DNA of 64,000 nt from contig CBDCQE010000001.1 of the NCBI GenBank assembly GCA_965220505.1, forward strand, positions 682,001 through 746,000, written 5' to 3'. Of this stretch, positions 23,062 through 31,092 are shown piece after piece. Within the stretch, counting starts at the first letter, position 1, and the number at the start of each line of letters is the position of its first letter. The translations under genes and the position numbers were made by a program. Under the pieces are notes generated by a model. The model did no database searches. It had not been told where the DNA came from and saw only the letters and a list, made by a program, of their open reading frames with translations. The stretch is from Bin87 sp965220505. GTDB taxonomy: Bacteria > Chloroflexota > Dehalococcoidia > Lucifugimonadales > UBA3495.

Positions 23062-25863
23062 TTACTCTTGCGGCTCCACCCGAACCGCGCATACTTTGTA
23101 CTCCGGTATTCGCGAATCGGGATCGTACACGGCGTTGGTCAGGAAGTTTGCCGCCGACTCGTTCAGCCGCACGAAGGGGATAAAAATCTCGCCAACGCGC
23201 ATGCGGTAGGTGAACCGGGTCACCCCGGTGAGGTGCCCGCGGCGGGAACGCACGCGAACAGGCTCACCATCGCGCAAGCCGAACCGTTCGCCGTCGGCCG
23301 GATTAATGGACACTTCGAGGTCCGACATCCGCGCCAGGAGACCGCCTACTCGCCGGGTGATGGTTCCGCCGTGCCAGTGGTACAAGACCCTGCCCGTGTT
23401 CAGTAGCAGAGGGAACCGCTCTGAGGGTGTTTCCTCAGCCGTTGGCCCCTGGTCATAACCGATGAACCGGGCCCGGTCGCCCCGTGGAAAGCTATCGCCA
23501 TAGAGATAGCTGGTGCCGGGATGGTCGGGCGTCGGGCATGGCCACTGCAGTCCGCCCTCGGTGTCGAGACGCTCGTAAGATATGCCCGCCAGAATCGGCG
23601 TTAAACCAGCCATCTCGTCGAAAATCTCCCCAGGATGCTGAAAAGCGAACTGGCCTGCCCAAGGCAAATCCAGCCGGCCGCACATCCGTCGGGCCAGGTC
23701 GCATACGATGTCCCAGTCCGGCCGGCTGTTGCCCACCGGAGCCACGGACTGCCGCACCCGCTGGACGCGGCGTTCGCTATTGGTGAAGGTCCCATCTTTC
23801 TCGGCGAAGGTGGTGGCGGGCAATACTACATCGGCCAGCAGGGCAGTTTCGTGCATGAAGATGTCCTGCACCACCAGGAAGTCCAACTTGCGGAATAACT
23901 CGTCTGCCCGGTTGAGGTCCGGCTCGCTGAGTAGCGGGTTTTCTCCGGTGATGTACATCGCTTGGACGCCGCCCGGTTCGCTGATGGTATCTACCATGTC
24001 GGTCACCATCATCCCGGCGACCCTGGGGAGCGAGCCATCAGCTTTCCAGGCGGCGTCAAACTTGGCAACAGTGTCCGAGCGCAAACCCTGATAGCCCGGC
24101 AGGGAGTTGGGCAAGCACCCGGCGTCGCCGCACCCCTGCACGTTGTTCTGGCCGCGCAAGGGAGAGACTCCAGACCCAGGCCGTCCTAGCTGCCCCGTTA
24201 CGAGCGCCAGGTTGAGCAAGCTGTGTACGTTGGGAGTGCCGTTAGTGTGCTGAGTGATGCCCATGCCCCAGATGAGACAGGAACCGCCGTATCCCTGCGC
24301 GGATGCGCTGCCCTTCGGCTCCGGTGGGCGGGCAAAGAGGCGGGCGCCGGCGCGGATGTCAGCAGCGGGAACGCCAGTGACGGCGGCGGCACGTTCCGGC
24401 GCGTATCCGTCAATGATGGCGAGCCAGTCGTTGTAACCCTCCGTCCGGTTGGACACGAAGTCTGCATCGGACAGGCTCTCCGCAACGATGACTTGGGCCA
24501 TGGCGTTCAGCAGGGCCACGTCGGTGCCCGGGTAAGGGCGCAACCACAGGTCGGCGTAGTCGCACATATCAATGCGACGGGGGTTGATGACGATTAGCCC
24601 AGCCCCGCGTTCCACTACGGCGCGCCGCATCCGAGCGGCCGCCACCGGGTGGTTGGTCGTCGGATCGCAGCCGGTGACCAGCAGGCACCCCGCCGCCTCG
24701 TAGTCGGTGTACGAGTTGCTGGTGGCGCCGCTGCCCAGCGCGGTCAGCATGGCCTCCACCGAGGGGGCGTGGCAGAGGCGGGTGCAGTGGTCGATGTTGT
24801 TGCTGCCCATGACCAGACGGGCGAACTTCTGCTGCACGTAGCCGTCTTCATTGGTGGCCTTGGCCGAGCACAGCGTTCCGAAGGATTGACCGCGGTAATC
24901 GGCCAGGCGGGAAGCGACCAGGTCCAATGCCTCATCCCAGGTCGCCTCTCGGAAATCGCCGGTGAAACGGTCGCCCTCGCGTATCAGCGGGCTCTTGATG
25001 CGGTCGCCGTGCTGCACGAAGGTGTAGCCGAAACGCCCTTTTACGCACAGCATCCCGACGCTGGAGAGGTTATCCGGATCATCATGCGAGGCGATGATCC
25101 GGCCCGCATCGTGCCCTTCAGTAGCGTCGTTGACCTCCAGCTTGATGCCACAGCCCACGCCACAGTAAGGGCAGGTGGTCTTGACCTGGCGAGTCGGCGC
25201 TTTAGTGTCCGGAGGCTCTTTGACGCTGATCGCGCCGGTAGGGCACACGCTGAGGCATTGGCCGCACGTGGTGCAGATGCTTTCGCTCAGCGGTTTGTCG
25301 CCCGCGGTGGCGATACGGGCGGACGAGCCGGCGCCCAGCACGTCTATTGCGCCGATGAACTGGTGGCTGGACTGGCAGGCGTTGACGCAACGGGCGCACA
25401 GGATGCATGCGTCCATGGCCAAGTTGAACACCGGGTTGGATTCATCCGTAGGCTGACGTGGCCGGGAATCCCATCGTGTTGTGGATATACCGTGCAACCT
25501 GGCGGCGTCGGACAGCAGCCCGTACCCATCCGCATCTGTCTCGACTGAGCGGTTCCCGTTACCCACCATGCCCAGGGTGAGCTCGATAACGCCGGAACGA
25601 ATGCGCTTGGCATCGGCCGTGTCAGTGCGGATCACCATGCCGTCGCTGGCCGGCGTCGAGCACGACGCGGGGAATCCGCGAATGCCATCGATCTGCACCA
25701 GGCAGGTCCGACACGCGCCAATGGCCGGCATGTCGGCGTCTTTGCACAACTGGGACAGTGGCACGCCGGCGGCGTTAACAGCATCCAGCGCGCTGGATCC
25801 TGGCGGGACGCTGACCGCGATTCCATCCACTGCCACGCTGATCGTTGAACTTGCTACGACCAT
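23062..25863 (-). CDS. fdhA: Formate dehydrogenase-type molybdoenzyme alpha subunit (Cys form)
   Basis: 933 residues. Domains in order are: a 2Fe-2S ferredoxin-like domain (about 1-80, GACRTCLVQIDG); a His/Cys and 4Fe-4S region with CILCARCVNAC and CTTCGQCLSVCP (about 150-215); the molybdopterin 4Fe-4S motif CPYCGVGCGI (about 232); the catalytic MPT domain; and the C-terminal dinucleotide-binding domain. The active-site segment reads NIDHCTRLCHAPSV, with Cys where selenocysteine occurs in FdhF. It oxidises formate or a related substrate, probably with NAD-linked partners, but no beta or gamma subunit gene lies beside it. It converges on the selenoprotein-like gene, 27 bases away. Confidence 0.9.
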   Translation of the reverse strand: MVVASSTISVAVDGIAVSVPPGSSALDAVNAAGVPLSQLCKDADMPAIGACRTCLVQIDGIRGFPASCSTPASDGMVIRTDTADAKRIRSGVIELTLGMVGNGNRSVETDADGYGLLSDAARLHGISTTRWDSRPRQPTDESNPVFNLAMDACILCARCVNACQSSHQFIGAIDVLGAGSSARIATAGDKPLSESICTTCGQCLSVCPTGAISVKEPPDTKAPTRQVKTTCPYCGVGCGIKLEVNDATEGHDAGRIIASHDDPDNLSSVGMLCVKGRFGYTFVQHGDRIKSPLIREGDRFTGDFREATWDEALDLVASRLADYRGQSFGTLCSAKATNEDGYVQQKFARLVMGSNNIDHCTRLCHAPSVEAMLTALGSGATSNSYTDYEAAGCLLVTGCDPTTNHPVAAARMRRAVVERGAGLIVINPRRIDMCDYADLWLRPYPGTDVALLNAMAQVIVAESLSDADFVSNRTEGYNDWLAIIDGYAPERAAAVTGVPAADIRAGARLFARPPEPKGSASAQGYGGSCLIWGMGITQHTNGTPNVHSLLNLALVTGQLGRPGSGVSPLRGQNNVQGCGDAGCLPNSLPGYQGLRSDTVAKFDAAWKADGSLPRVAGMMVTDMVDTISEPGGVQAMYITGENPLLSEPDLNRADELFRKLDFLVVQDIFMHETALLADVVLPATTFAEKDGTFTNSERRVQRVRQSVAPVGNSRPDWDIVCDLARRMCGRLDLPWAGQFAFQHPGEIFDEMAGLTPILAGISYERLDTEGGLQWPCPTPDHPGTSYLYGDSFPRGDRARFIGYDQGPTAEETPSERFPLLLNTGRVLYHWHGGTITRRVGGLLARMSDLEVSINPADGERFGLRDGEPVRVRSRRGHLTGVTRFTYRMRVGEIFIPFVRLNESAANFLTNAVYDPDSRIPEYKVCAVRVEPQE

Positions 25864-25932
25864 CGCTCTGACCCCCGGCTTCGCCCGTGACCGATGTTTA
25901 CCTGTCAGTTTGAGGCCCGCTCCGCGCCTCGA

Positions 25933-27144
25933 TTAGCCCTCGAAATAGCCCTCCTCCTGGAAGAGCTCGGCCAGACGAGCCACGCCTTCGCGTATTTCCT
26001 CGGGCGAATTGTGGCTGTAGGTGAGGCGCAGGTGATTGTTGCGTCCGCGGTCCGACCGGAACATCCCACCCGGATTGTATTTGACGTCCCGCGCGGTGGC
26101 TTTGGCCAGAGTGGACCACGTGTCGGCGTTTTCGGGCAGCTTCACGAACATCATCATCCCGCCGTGAGGGTGGGTCCACTCGCAGAACGACGGGAAGTTT
26201 TTCTCCAAGGCCCCAATCATTGCATCGCGTCTCGCCAGCAGGGCCTGCCGGACGGCTTCGATATGGTCCGCCTCGTGGGCGCGCATGTACTCGTAGACCA
26301 TGGTGGTGGCGAGGTGGCTCACGCTGCGACGGGGCAGGTTCTCGGCGTTTACCTGCGGCAGCGCGTCCTGCACTCCGGGAGGCAGCACACCGAAGCCCAC
26401 ACGCAAGCCGCACCCCAGCAGCTTGGTGAACGACGATACGTAGAACACGTCGCCCTGGTCGCTGATGCCGGACATGGCCGGCGGCAGCGGGTCGCCGTCG
26501 ATACGGAAATCGGCGTAGGATTCGTTCTCCATCACCGGCACGCCGTACTTCTGGGCAATTTCCAGTATCGCCCGCCGTCGACCTTCGGAGACCGTGAAGC
26601 CCAGGGGGTTCTGGTACACCGGGATCGTCCACACGAACTTGGCCCGGCGTCCCGAATTTTCCAGCAATGCCAGCGCGTCTTCCAGGGCGTCGGGCCGCAT
26701 GCCGTCGTCGTCGCAGGCCACGTGGATCGGTTCCGCGCCGCGTTCCATCATCATGCGCAGGCTGCCCATATAGGTGAACTCTTCGACCAGAACAGCGTCC
26801 CCCGGGTTGATGAAGGATTCCAGGATGATGGCAATGGCGCCGCCGGCTCCGTCCGATATGAACACGTCGCCCGGCGATATCTCGTAGCCACGATTGGTTG
26901 CCAGCCGCTCCGCGATCATTTCCCGCAGGCCGACGTGCCCGCCGGGTGGTGGATACCCGGCCAGCGATGCGGCGCCGTTGGCTTCGAGGCCGGTCCGGAT
27001 GGCGGCCAGATACTCGTCGCCATCGACCACTTCGGGCACCGCGTTGGTAATCGAAAAGATGTACTTGACGGCGTCGCCCGCCCCCGGGGGTGATGCGATA
27101 GACCTCGGTAAATTGCTGGAGAACAGGGATGCGTAATCGACCAT
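25933..27144 (-). CDS. PLP-dependent aminotransferase, class I/II (MocR/LysN-like)
   Basis: 403 residues of fold-type I. Visible are SLAGYPPPGGHVGLREMIAE, ISDGAGGAIAIIL, VYQNPLGFTVSEGRRR, the PLP Asp/Tyr region MENESYADF, the Schiff-base Lys in YVSSFTKLLGCGLRVGF, and the C-terminal LRLTYSHNSPEEI with the carboxylate-binding Arg. It resembles 2-aminoadipate/aromatic aminotransferases and has no N-terminal GntR domain. The start is backed by GGGAGGCCACAT before the ATG. A paralogue lies at 51856-53043. It is between fdhA and an SsuD-like gene on the same strand. Confidence 0.87.
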   Translation of the reverse strand: MVDYASLFSSNLPRSIASPPGAGDAVKYIFSITNAVPEVVDGDEYLAAIRTGLEANGAASLAGYPPPGGHVGLREMIAERLATNRGYEISPGDVFISDGAGGAIAIILESFINPGDAVLVEEFTYMGSLRMMMERGAEPIHVACDDDGMRPDALEDALALLENSGRRAKFVWTIPVYQNPLGFTVSEGRRRAILEIAQKYGVPVMENESYADFRIDGDPLPPAMSGISDQGDVFYVSSFTKLLGCGLRVGFGVLPPGVQDALPQVNAENLPRRSVSHLATTMVYEYMRAHEADHIEAVRQALLARRDAMIGALEKNFPSFCEWTHPHGGMMMFVKLPENADTWSTLAKATARDVKYNPGGMFRSDRGRNNHLRLTYSHNSPEEIREGVARLAELFQEEGYFEG

Positions 27145-27238
27145 ATGTGGCCTCCCGATACTGCGCTTGGGCGTATGGTATCAGATACCCGCCGCGGTTC
27201 GGCCCGGTTTCGGTGCGCTGAACCCGGCGATCGCGACT

Positions 27239-28438
27239 TCACACGGCAGCTTTGTGTCGCTGGGCGACGCCTTCCCGCACCCGGGGTATCAATTCCCTCC
27301 CGTAATCGGCGGCGTCCGCGAGCGGGTCGAACCCGCGAATGATGAACGCGCTGCAACCCAGGTCGTAGTATGCCAGCAGGGCGTCGGCCACCTGCTGCGG
27401 GGTGCCCACCAGGCAGGTGGTGCTGCCCGACGCTCCGCTGGCGGCGGCTATGGGCATCCACAGCCTTTCATCGTGCACGTTACCCTCGGCCGCGAAACGG
27501 AGCAGGCGCCAAGCCCCCTCCGATTGAGGCCGTGTGGGCACGCCCGGCGTGATCCGGCCCGCGGTGGCCTGCTGGACTCGGGCCAAAATCTCCTCTGCCC
27601 GTTGCCAAGCTTTCTCCTCGGTGTCCGCGAGGATGGGCCGCGCTGAGAGGCTGAATCTCATGTCCGCCGGGTCGCGTCCGGCCGCCGCCGCCCGCTGGCG
27701 CACGTCGGCGATGCGTTCGGCAATGGACGCCCGCGGCTCCCCCCACAGCGCAAAGAGGTCGGCGCGTCGACTCGCGGTATCCAGCGCGGCCTCCGAGGCT
27801 CCACCAAAGAAGAGCGGCACGTGCGGGTCTTGCCGGCAACGGGCCTGGCTGTAAGCGGCCTGCAGGTGATAGAACTCACCGTCATGGTCGAAGGGTTCCG
27901 TCTCCGTCCAGATGCGTCGCATCACGTCCAGGTATTCGTCCGTCCGGCGATACCGCGAGTCGTGATCCAGCCAATCGCCGTCCTGGCGCTGCTCGATGTC
28001 GTTGCCCCCGGTGATGATGTGGAGAGCGATGCGCCCGTTGGTGAGCTGATCCAGCGTGGCCGCTTTGCGCGCAGCCAGCGTCGGCGCGACGAACCCGGGC
28101 CGGTGGGCGATCAGGTATCCCAACCGCTCGGTATGCGCCGCGGCGTACCCGGCGACCTCGAAGCCATCCGGCGTCGATGAGGAATAGCCGGTCAGTACCA
28201 TGTCGAAACCGGCCTCCTCATGGGTTCGGGCGAAGTCCAGAATGTAGTCCGGGTCCACGCCAGAGGGAACCTCGGCGCCGGGGTTTATTCCGCCGCCGAA
28301 CAGGCTCAGCGTGGCCCCTCGGTTGGTGGACGACTCGCGAACGACGCCGATCATCCCGATTATGGTTACGCCGTCGTCGCCGTAAACGCTTGGAACGGCG
28401 GGGTCCGGAAGGTTTCCGTTGCCACGGGTTTCGCTCAT
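27239..28438 (-). CDS. LLM flavin-dependent monooxygenase, alkanesulfonate monooxygenase (SsuD)-like
   Basis: About 399 residues of FMNH2-dependent luciferase-like fold. The order of motifs follows SsuD: DYILDFARTHEEAGFDMVL, AYxxAHRPGF-type block LGYLIAHRPGFVAPTLAAR, ATLDQLTNGRIALHIITGG, HDSRYRRTDEYLDVMRRIW and PLFFGGASEAAL. It would release sulfite from organosulfonates by analogy; no ssuE reductase or sulfonate transporter is adjacent. ATG 28438 follows CGGAGAA; the in-frame ATG at 28507 adds 23 residues not usual in SsuD. Upstream on the other strand is a structured RNA unit. Confidence 0.85.
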   Translation of the reverse strand: MSETRGNGNLPDPAVPSVYGDDGVTIIGMIGVVRESSTNRGATLSLFGGGINPGAEVPSGVDPDYILDFARTHEEAGFDMVLTGYSSSTPDGFEVAGYAAAHTERLGYLIAHRPGFVAPTLAARKAATLDQLTNGRIALHIITGGNDIEQRQDGDWLDHDSRYRRTDEYLDVMRRIWTETEPFDHDGEFYHLQAAYSQARCRQDPHVPLFFGGASEAALDTASRRADLFALWGEPRASIAERIADVRQRAAAAGRDPADMRFSLSARPILADTEEKAWQRAEEILARVQQATAGRITPGVPTRPQSEGAWRLLRFAAEGNVHDERLWMPIAAASGASGSTTCLVGTPQQVADALLAYYDLGCSAFIIRGFDPLADAADYGRELIPRVREGVAQRHKAAV

Positions 28439-28543
28439 GCTTGCCGTTTCTCCGATAACAGGTCCATTTCGACGTAGTTTAGACCATTTGCCTTCCGTTG
28501 CGCTCATGCCATGAAAATCGGATATTGATTATCCCATTTGGTG

Positions 28544-28572
28544 TTGACAACCATCTTCAGGCGGTATACTAT
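28544..28572 (+). promoter_or_regulatory. Strong sigma-70-type promoter of the structured RNA unit
   Basis: A consensus TTGACA at 28544-28549 is followed by overlapping -10 choices: TATACT at 28565-28570 (15-base spacer) or TACTAT at 28567-28572 (17-base spacer). The region is AT-rich against a GC-rich background. No plus-strand gene follows for 2.5 kb. Confidence 0.7.
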
Positions 28573-28655
28573 GTATTCAAGGTGCTGGGGGTGCAGGGAA
28601 CTCCCACCCGCCGAAAACCCGATGGCCAGACCATCGTCAATGCAGGAGGTTAGAA

Positions 28656-28733
28656 GTGGTCACGCTGATCGAGCTGAACCATAGCTGGCATTTCCCCTGT
28701 AAAAGCCCTGTCGGCGGAACCGCGGTGGCATGA
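28656..28733 (+). CDS. Possible 25-residue small protein or leader peptide inside the structured RNA
   Basis: AGGAGG ends 6 bases before GTG 28656, an ideal site. The frame reads MVTLIELNHSWHFPC, then KSPVGGTAVA and TGA at 28731-28733. The family is not recognised. It ends inside the left side of the large hairpin, so ribosome position could affect folding, as in leader peptides. However, no regulated gene follows on this strand. It may be a free-standing small protein or a chance frame. Confidence 0.35.
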   Translation: MVTLIELNHSWHFPCKSPVGGTAVA

Positions 28734-28811
28734 CGATGCTGGGTGGCCGCTGACAGGGTAAAAACCCGTCAGGCCGTCGCATCCTTGGCGACGGAACGAA
28801 GGGAAACCAGC

Positions 28812-28852
28812 AACCGGGGCCTCGACTGTTTATCGGGCCCCGGTTTCGTTTT
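28812..28852 (+). terminator. Strong intrinsic terminator of the structured RNA
   Basis: A perfect 10-bp stem, AACCGGGGCC (28812-28821) with GGCCCCGGTT (28836-28845), has a 14-base loop and is followed by TTTCGTTTT. The T tract is on the plus strand only, so it serves the RNA unit and not the minus-strand genes. Confidence 0.85.
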
Positions 28853-28881
28853 GCCGTGTCAGAGAGCGTCGACTGTCCTTG

Positions 28882-29535
28882 TCAGGTCGTCGACCCGGCT
28901 TCCGACTCTCTCAGCGCAGCCTGATACTGTTCGGGCGTGTTGACGTCCCAAAGCAACTCGGCAGCGCCCAGTTCCACCCGTTGCGTAGCGTCGCGATGAC
29001 GCTCGGTAATCGCCCGCATACCCTGGGTTTTCTCGTCGATGGCGATGAGTTCGCTGTACAAACTCCGGCTCACGACGATGGGATGCCCACCTTTGCCCTC
29101 GTACGTCGGGATTGTAATGAGCGTGTCATCCCCGCTGCGGTGTGCATCCAACGTCTCCCTGATGATCCGGACAGAACGCGGTTGGTCAACGTTCAGCATC
29201 AGGATCGCCGCGTTGAGGTCCGCCGACGGTCCCAGCGCCCAGAGGCCCGTCTTGATTGAGGTGGTTTTTCCCTGGGCGTAGTCCTCGTTGATTACGCACC
29301 GCACCCGGCCGAGGTTGTACACGTCCCGGTTGACGCCAATCCGCGCCTGCAACTCGTCGGCCCGGTGACCCAGCACGACAACCACCTCGTCTGCGCCCGC
29401 CTCCCGCAATGCAACGATCTGGTGGATGATGAGCGACCGCCCCTGCCAGTCCAGTAACGCCTTCAACGTGCCCATACGCCGGGACACCCCGGCGGCCAGA
29501 AGGATCGCTGACGTGAATGGCAACCTGTCCGCCAT
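28882..29535 (-). CDS. mocA: Molybdenum cofactor nucleotidyltransferase, MocA-like
   Basis: 217 residues of NTP-transferase fold. It begins FTSAILLAAGVSRRMGTLKALLDW, the nucleotide-binding LAAGxSxRMGxxK motif, with LMLNVDQPRSV (metal Asp) and GKGGHPIVVSRSL (the GHP motif of MocA/MobA-like proteins). It probably adds CMP to molybdopterin to make the MCD form used by xanthine-dehydrogenase-family enzymes such as the coxL product. The neighbouring xdhC supports this role. The two genes are separated by 153 bases on the same strand. Confidence 0.85.
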   Translation of the reverse strand: MADRLPFTSAILLAAGVSRRMGTLKALLDWQGRSLIIHQIVALREAGADEVVVVLGHRADELQARIGVNRDVYNLGRVRCVINEDYAQGKTTSIKTGLWALGPSADLNAAILMLNVDQPRSVRIIRETLDAHRSGDDTLITIPTYEGKGGHPIVVSRSLYSELIAIDEKTQGMRAITERHRDATQRVELGAAELLWDVNTPEQYQAALRESEAGSTT

Positions 29536-29688
29536 GCGTTGATCAATTTGCCGCTAGGGCCGGAGTCCTCGGACTGCTCAGTCGCGGGAAGCAGTCCCTT
29601 TTATCACCACCGCCAGGATCGCGCCGGGCGTCGTAGGCGCCAAGCGACGCAACACAAACGACTGTCCTCCAACCGGTTCCGCAGGCAT

Positions 29689-30825
29689 TTAGTCGGCGGT
29701 GGCTCCCATCGCACGGTTGGCGCGCCGCTCGGCGCGTTCCAGGTACCAGTCGTCCATGGTCATCGGGCTGCCCTTGCCACCCCGCCGGGCCATGATGATC
29801 TCCGACATGATGCTCACGGCCAACTCTTCCGGTTCCAGCGCGCCGATGTCTAGGCCGATGGGCGCGCGCACTTCCGCCAGCCGTTCGCGCAGGACGCCCT
29901 CCTGCAGCAAACGCTGGTAGATCATCAGCGTCTTGCGCCGACTCCCCAGCAAACCGATGTAGCGCGCTTTGGTGGTCAGGGCAGATTCCAGCGCAACGTC
30001 GTCGAACCAGTGGCCACGTGACGCCACCACGATAAAGCTGTTGACGTTGATGTCCAGGTGCTCCGCCCAGTTCGTGTACGGGGTGACGATGGTGTCTTCG
30101 GCGTACGGGAACCGCTCGGCGTTGGAAAAGTCCTCGCGGTCGTCGATGATGTACACCCGATAGCCCAACTGGTGGGCCAGGTCCGCGGTAGCTTTGCCCA
30201 CGTGCCCGCCGCCGACCATGACCAGCGTGGGCGGCGTGGTGAACCCTTCCACGAACAGTTCGGTCTGGTCGTCGATGTCCACCGACTCGTTGGCTCCCAC
30301 CGCAGCCACGCGACCCGCCGCTTCCAGCGCGATCTCGTCCAGTTCCGCCGTGCCGATGCCGCCGGCGATGGAACCGTCGGACCGCAGCAGCAACTTCGCC
30401 CCGAGGCGCGCCGTGTCTCCGTCGGAACGCACCACCGTTGCTAGCGCCGCCGGCTCCGCGCCGTCATACGCGCCCAGCAACTCCGACCCGATGTCGGTGA
30501 AGTCTTCCGTGTCCCAGAACGGCTCCAGGTAGAAGTACATCGTGCCGCCGCAGACCAGACCGTCGCGCGCGGCAATGTCCTCGTTGAGGTAATAGTCTTT
30601 GAACTCGGGACCGCCTTGGTTGCGCAGGATCTCCCGCGCCGCGAACCAGATGTCCCCTTCAACGCAGCCCCCGCCGAGCGTGCCGACGGCGGTGCCGTCA
30701 TCCCGCACCAGCAGCATCGCGCCGGCTTTTTGCGGCGTGGACCCCTTGGTACGCACCACCGTGGCCAGCACGCAGGGATTGCCCGTTTCCAACTGATTTA
30801 CCGCTTCCTGAATAACGTCGCGCAC
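29689..30825 (-). CDS. XdhC/CoxI-family molybdoenzyme maturation factor
   Basis: 378 residues. The XdhC/CoxI N-terminal domain is seen in CVLATVVRTKGSTPQKAGAM, GTLGGGCVEGDIW and ARDGLVCGGTMYFYLEPF. The C-terminal Rossmann domain is seen in PTLVMVGGGHVGKATADLAH and KARYIGLLGSRRKT. It binds sulfurated Mo cofactor and inserts it into xanthine-dehydrogenase-type enzymes. It pairs with mocA downstream. The likely client is the coxSLM enzyme, encoded about 20 kb away. Confidence 0.92.
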   Translation of the reverse strand: MRDVIQEAVNQLETGNPCVLATVVRTKGSTPQKAGAMLLVRDDGTAVGTLGGGCVEGDIWFAAREILRNQGGPEFKDYYLNEDIAARDGLVCGGTMYFYLEPFWDTEDFTDIGSELLGAYDGAEPAALATVVRSDGDTARLGAKLLLRSDGSIAGGIGTAELDEIALEAAGRVAAVGANESVDIDDQTELFVEGFTTPPTLVMVGGGHVGKATADLAHQLGYRVYIIDDREDFSNAERFPYAEDTIVTPYTNWAEHLDINVNSFIVVASRGHWFDDVALESALTTKARYIGLLGSRRKTLMIYQRLLQEGVLRERLAEVRAPIGLDIGALEPEELAVSIMSEIIMARRGGKGSPMTMDDWYLERAERRANRAMGATAD

Positions 30826-31092
30826 GCTATCACCTGCCTGAGCCAGATTCTGACTGGCTAGTAACCGATTGTCGCCGGAACTCGCCTCCGCGTCGGCCTC
30901 ACGTTGACATCCACATTATACAGCAACCGCATTTTCGGTACGCGTTCCGGCATCCGGGGATTACCCCGGAACAGTTTGCTTTGCGCTACCGGGCAGCTAC
31001 CGCGCGGTGGCACCTGCATTGGGCCATCGTGTATGATTGTCACCCATAAGTTCAGGATTTTGAGTTCGCCACACCTCTTTTGTTGAACGGCG

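Larger units (their letters stand above)
28579..28853 (+). ncRNA. Structured RNA of about 275 nt, family not recognised
   Basis: An independent transcription unit between two minus-strand genes, with a near-consensus promoter and a strong terminator. It folds into several clear hairpins: CGATGG/CCATCG (28619-28635), CCCTGTCGGCGG pairing with CCGCTGACAGGG across 28706-28759 (one G-T pair), GGGTAAAAACCC just after, CCGTCGC/GCGACGG around 28773-28793, and the terminator. TAAAA-CCC motifs flank the large hairpin on both sides. I looked for RNase P, tmRNA, SRP, 6S, T-box, SAM, cobalamin, FMN, TPP, glycine, lysine and Moco riboswitch signatures and found no convincing match. A 25-codon frame with a good ribosome site lies inside, so it may instead be a small mRNA with structured ends. 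Confidence 0.55.

Noticed and set aside
28700..28760. T-box riboswitch suggested by GGCGGAACCGCGG
   Set aside because: It resembles the T-box core GGUGGNACCGCG, but the tRNA-pairing UGG is CGG. No specifier stem is evident and no synthetase or other gene follows on that strand.
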